Assembly: GCA_024803745.1 (NCBI GenBank)
Contig: JANJXV010000016.1
Coordinates: forward strand, 43,302,025-43,366,024
Length of the DNA stretch: 64,000 nt
Direction: 5' to 3'
Source of the DNA: Megascapheus bottae
Taxonomy: Eukaryota; Chordata; Mammalia; Rodentia; Geomyidae
The notes beneath the pieces are model-generated. The model was given only the letters and a program-made list of their open reading frames with translations. It made no database searches and was not told the DNA's origin. The translations under genes were made by a program, and so were the position numbers. This document shows, piece by piece, positions 62,110-64,000 of the stretch (its first letter is position 1; the number at the start of each line of letters is the position of its first letter).

Positions 62110-62280
62110 TTATAATTTTGCCATTATTATTAGAAAGGTGATGTACTAGAGACGTTATAGTTCATAAGTTAGGTAACAATTACATTTCTTTTTGAACAAT
62201 GCATCCATCCCTCGTTCTCTCCCATTTTCACTCACAAGTTATATAGTTCATTTTCAGCATAGTGTCTAATGGGGTTGACA
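62110..62280 (-). mobile_element. L1-type 3' end, antisense
   Basis: ttattagaaaggtgatgtac tagagacgttatagttcataagttaggtaacaattacattt is a diverged copy of the shared 3' marker, followed by C/T-rich sequence. Confidence 0.7.
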
Positions 62281-62931
62281 GAGTTTTGAGTGGTGGTAGG
62301 AAGTCAGGAAGGAATATGTGGTTGGGGCAGAAGGCACATAGACAGAAGTGTTCCTTTTATCAAGAGTTCTATACCAGAACAGCCTGGTATGAGGAGGAAA
62401 TAGCCTCATCAGGTTCTTAGGATTGGCTCCAGATTGCATTGCTCTCAACAGCATCTTACCAGTAATTACAGTAATTACAAATAATCTTACAGTGACAGGT
62501 CACTAACATATTTTCTGTGGGAAGGCTAATTGTCAAGGCCCAAGCACAATCAGAAAATTGATTTCCTGATTTTAAAGCCAGAACAGAATATTGGAGTTGG
62601 TCTCCGTCTTTCTGTCTGAGTCCACAATCTGTTCTGAGCCTCCCTGTGTGGCGCTGAGATGTGGAGGGCCAACTTCCTGTGGGCCTCTGCCCTGCCACTG
62701 TTAGAAGTTCTACGGAAGCCGGTTCCAGGGGCCCCAAGTGTTCTGCTCTGCGAGCAGCCTGGACATGCCAGCACTGTCAAGGATCTAAGGTGTCCTTTGG
62801 TTGGCATGATGCAGCCCCAAAGCAGGTTCCATGAGTGATGCTTTCCCTGAGCCCAGGTTATCTGGGATATGGTGCACTGATTATATTGATTTAGAGAGCT
62901 TTTTGTTTTTTAGTTTATATAGCTCTTTCTT

Positions 62932-63132
62932 TCTTTTTTTTTTTTTGGCCAGTCTTGGGCTTAAGCTCAGGGCCAGAGGACTGTCCTTGGATTTTTATCA
63001 AGGCTAGAACTCTACCACTTGAGCCTCAGCACCACTTCTGGCTTTTTCTAAGTATGTGGTACCAAGGAATCAAACCCGGGTCTTTGTGCATGCTAGGCAA
63101 GCACTCTACCACTAGGCCAAACTCCTGGCCCT
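62932..63132 (-). mobile_element. Dimeric ID-like SINE (IDL-Geo type), antisense
   Basis: A T-run is followed by ggccagtcttgggcttaagc, ctagaactctaccacttgag cctcagcaccacttctgg, aatcaaacccgggtctttgt and gctaggcaagcactctacca ctaggcc. Confidence 0.92.
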
Positions 63133-63384
63133 TGTCTACCTCTTTCTAATGGGTTGTGCAGATGAATTGAGTTTTGAAATTGTTCTAAGGAATAAATGAG
63201 AGATTGTTACAATCTATTATTTTTAATAGATTATGAGCTTGAAAGTGTCAGTTTGTGTAAACATAAATATATGTATGCAATAAGTATCCAATTAGTGGAT
63301 TCCCTGGATATCTTCATTGACAGTTGCTCCTTTACCCACAGGAGAATTTCAGGCTGGGCTTTGTTCTATAAAAGTGTCACAGTG

Positions 63385-63600
63385 GAAGTATGGCTTCTCC
63401 TCTGGAGGGAACTGTACACTCTCTGTACCTCTCTGTATGAAGTATGGCTTCTTCTCTGGAGGGAACTGTACACTCTCCGTACCTCTCTATGTGAAGTATG
63501 GCTTCTCCTCTGGAGGGAACTGTACACTCTCCATACCTCTCTATGTGAAGTATGGCTTCTCCTCTGGAGGGAACTGTACACTCTCCGTACCTCTCTATAT
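63385..63600 (+). repeat. 54-bp minisatellite, four copies
   Basis: Four adjoining units start at 63385, 63439, 63493 and 63547, each beginning gaagtatggcttct and differing by only a few bases. The total is 216 bp. Since 54 is a multiple of three, frames stay open through all units on both strands and give apparent 18-residue protein repeats. Confidence 0.97.
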
Positions 63601-63779
63601 GGAGGGTTTGGTAGTCGGGAACTTCAGGGTTGAATGAAGGGTGAATGTAAAACTCTACTTTGGGCACATCCTGGGCATTTAACAAGGGAAACTAGGGAAA
63701 CTAATTATGAGTACCATGAGTCCTTCTCACTCTGGAGGTGACACTTTCTCTACTCAAGTGCATTCCTTTCCTAGTGAAC

Positions 63780-63840
63780 TGTGTGTATGTGTGTGTGCAC
63801 ACGCATGTGCGCGCGCATGCACAAGTTCACGCACACGCAA
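63780..63840 (+). repeat. Alternating purine-pyrimidine tract (GT, GC and CA rich)
   Basis: tgtgtgtatgtgtgtgtgca cacgcatgtgcgcgcgcatgc and cacgcacacgc form an alternating tract of a kind that can adopt Z-DNA. Confidence 0.85.
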
Positions 63841-63847
63841 GTTCTAG

Positions 63848-64000
63848 AACATGAACGTATGGCCTATGCACTGTCCTTGAGCGTTTCTCAAGGCTAGCAT
63901 TCTAACTTGAGTCATAGTGAACCACTTCTGGCTTTTTCTGTGTATGTGGTTCCTAGGAATTGAACGTAGGGCTTCATGCATGGTAGGCCAGCACTCTACC
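63848..64000 (-). mobile_element. Dimeric ID-like SINE, antisense, cut by the window end
   Basis: cactgtccttgagcgtttct caaggctagc, ccacttctggctttttctgt gtatgtgg and ggtaggccagcactctacc. The left-arm end lies beyond the window. Confidence 0.85.

Larger units (their letters stand above)
32993..64000 (+). other. Following intron, incomplete (at least 31 kb)
   Basis: It starts gtaagg and no further zinc-finger exon or other convincing exon is visible before the window ends. Repeats are listed separately. Long stretches without an assignment are 32993-33910, 35270-37560, 38400-38985, 40060-41850, 45310-46220, 48470-50130, 50710-51975, 52260-57560, 57790-60460, 60690-62110 and 62280-62930. These contain only short frames on both strands with no known domain. 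Confidence 0.8.

Noticed and set aside
63196..63685. Repeat-bearing protein frames of 102-145 codons
   Set aside because: The 54-bp period is a multiple of three, so open frames arise automatically on both strands.

Overview
The window is a stretch of rodent nuclear genome: AT-rich, almost entirely intronic, with no bacterial-type gene organisation. It holds three small coding exons on the + strand (1217-1300, 10933-11053, 32814-32992) that belong to one C2H2 zinc-finger gene. Their splice sites are canonical and their reading phases join without a break. Together they encode about four zinc fingers plus a non-finger tail. From memory of protein families I assign the gene to ZNF407 (Zfp407); the very long introns (9.6 kb, 21.8 kb and at least 31 kb) fit that large gene better than the compact ZNF335. 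No start codon, stop codon, promoter or poly(A) site of the gene is in the window.

The host is suggested by its repeats. About 20 copies of two dimeric SINE types are present. One has a tRNA-Ala/ID-like left arm joined to a second tRNA-like arm. The other has a 7SL/B1-like left arm joined to the same right arm. The ID-like dimer matches what I know of IDL-Geo, a SINE described as restricted to Geomyoidea (kangaroo rats, pocket mice, pocket gophers), so a geomyoid rodent is the best guess. Several copies have perfect 13-15 bp target-site duplications.

Layout: 1-1216 is the end of an upstream intron. 1301-10932 is an intron with an old L1 split by SINEs. 11054-32813 is a long intron with many SINEs, microsatellites, a CpG-enriched non-repeat block near 24.0-24.3 kb and a scrambled L1 cluster at 27.5-29.1 kb. 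32993-64000 is the start of a further intron with a CR1/L3-type reverse transcriptase relic near 37.8-38.2 kb, an L1 3' end at 39-40 kb, a 191-nt pure polypyrimidine run at 42.3 kb, further L1 and SINE copies, and a four-copy 54-bp minisatellite at 63.4 kb. The many short open frames on both strands outside the three exons look like chance frames or repeat-derived frames.

I saw no sign of an undescribed multigene system. The most useful second-look items are the CpG-enriched block at 24 kb, the CR1 relic, a SINE subfamily with a shared internal duplication, and the 54-bp minisatellite.
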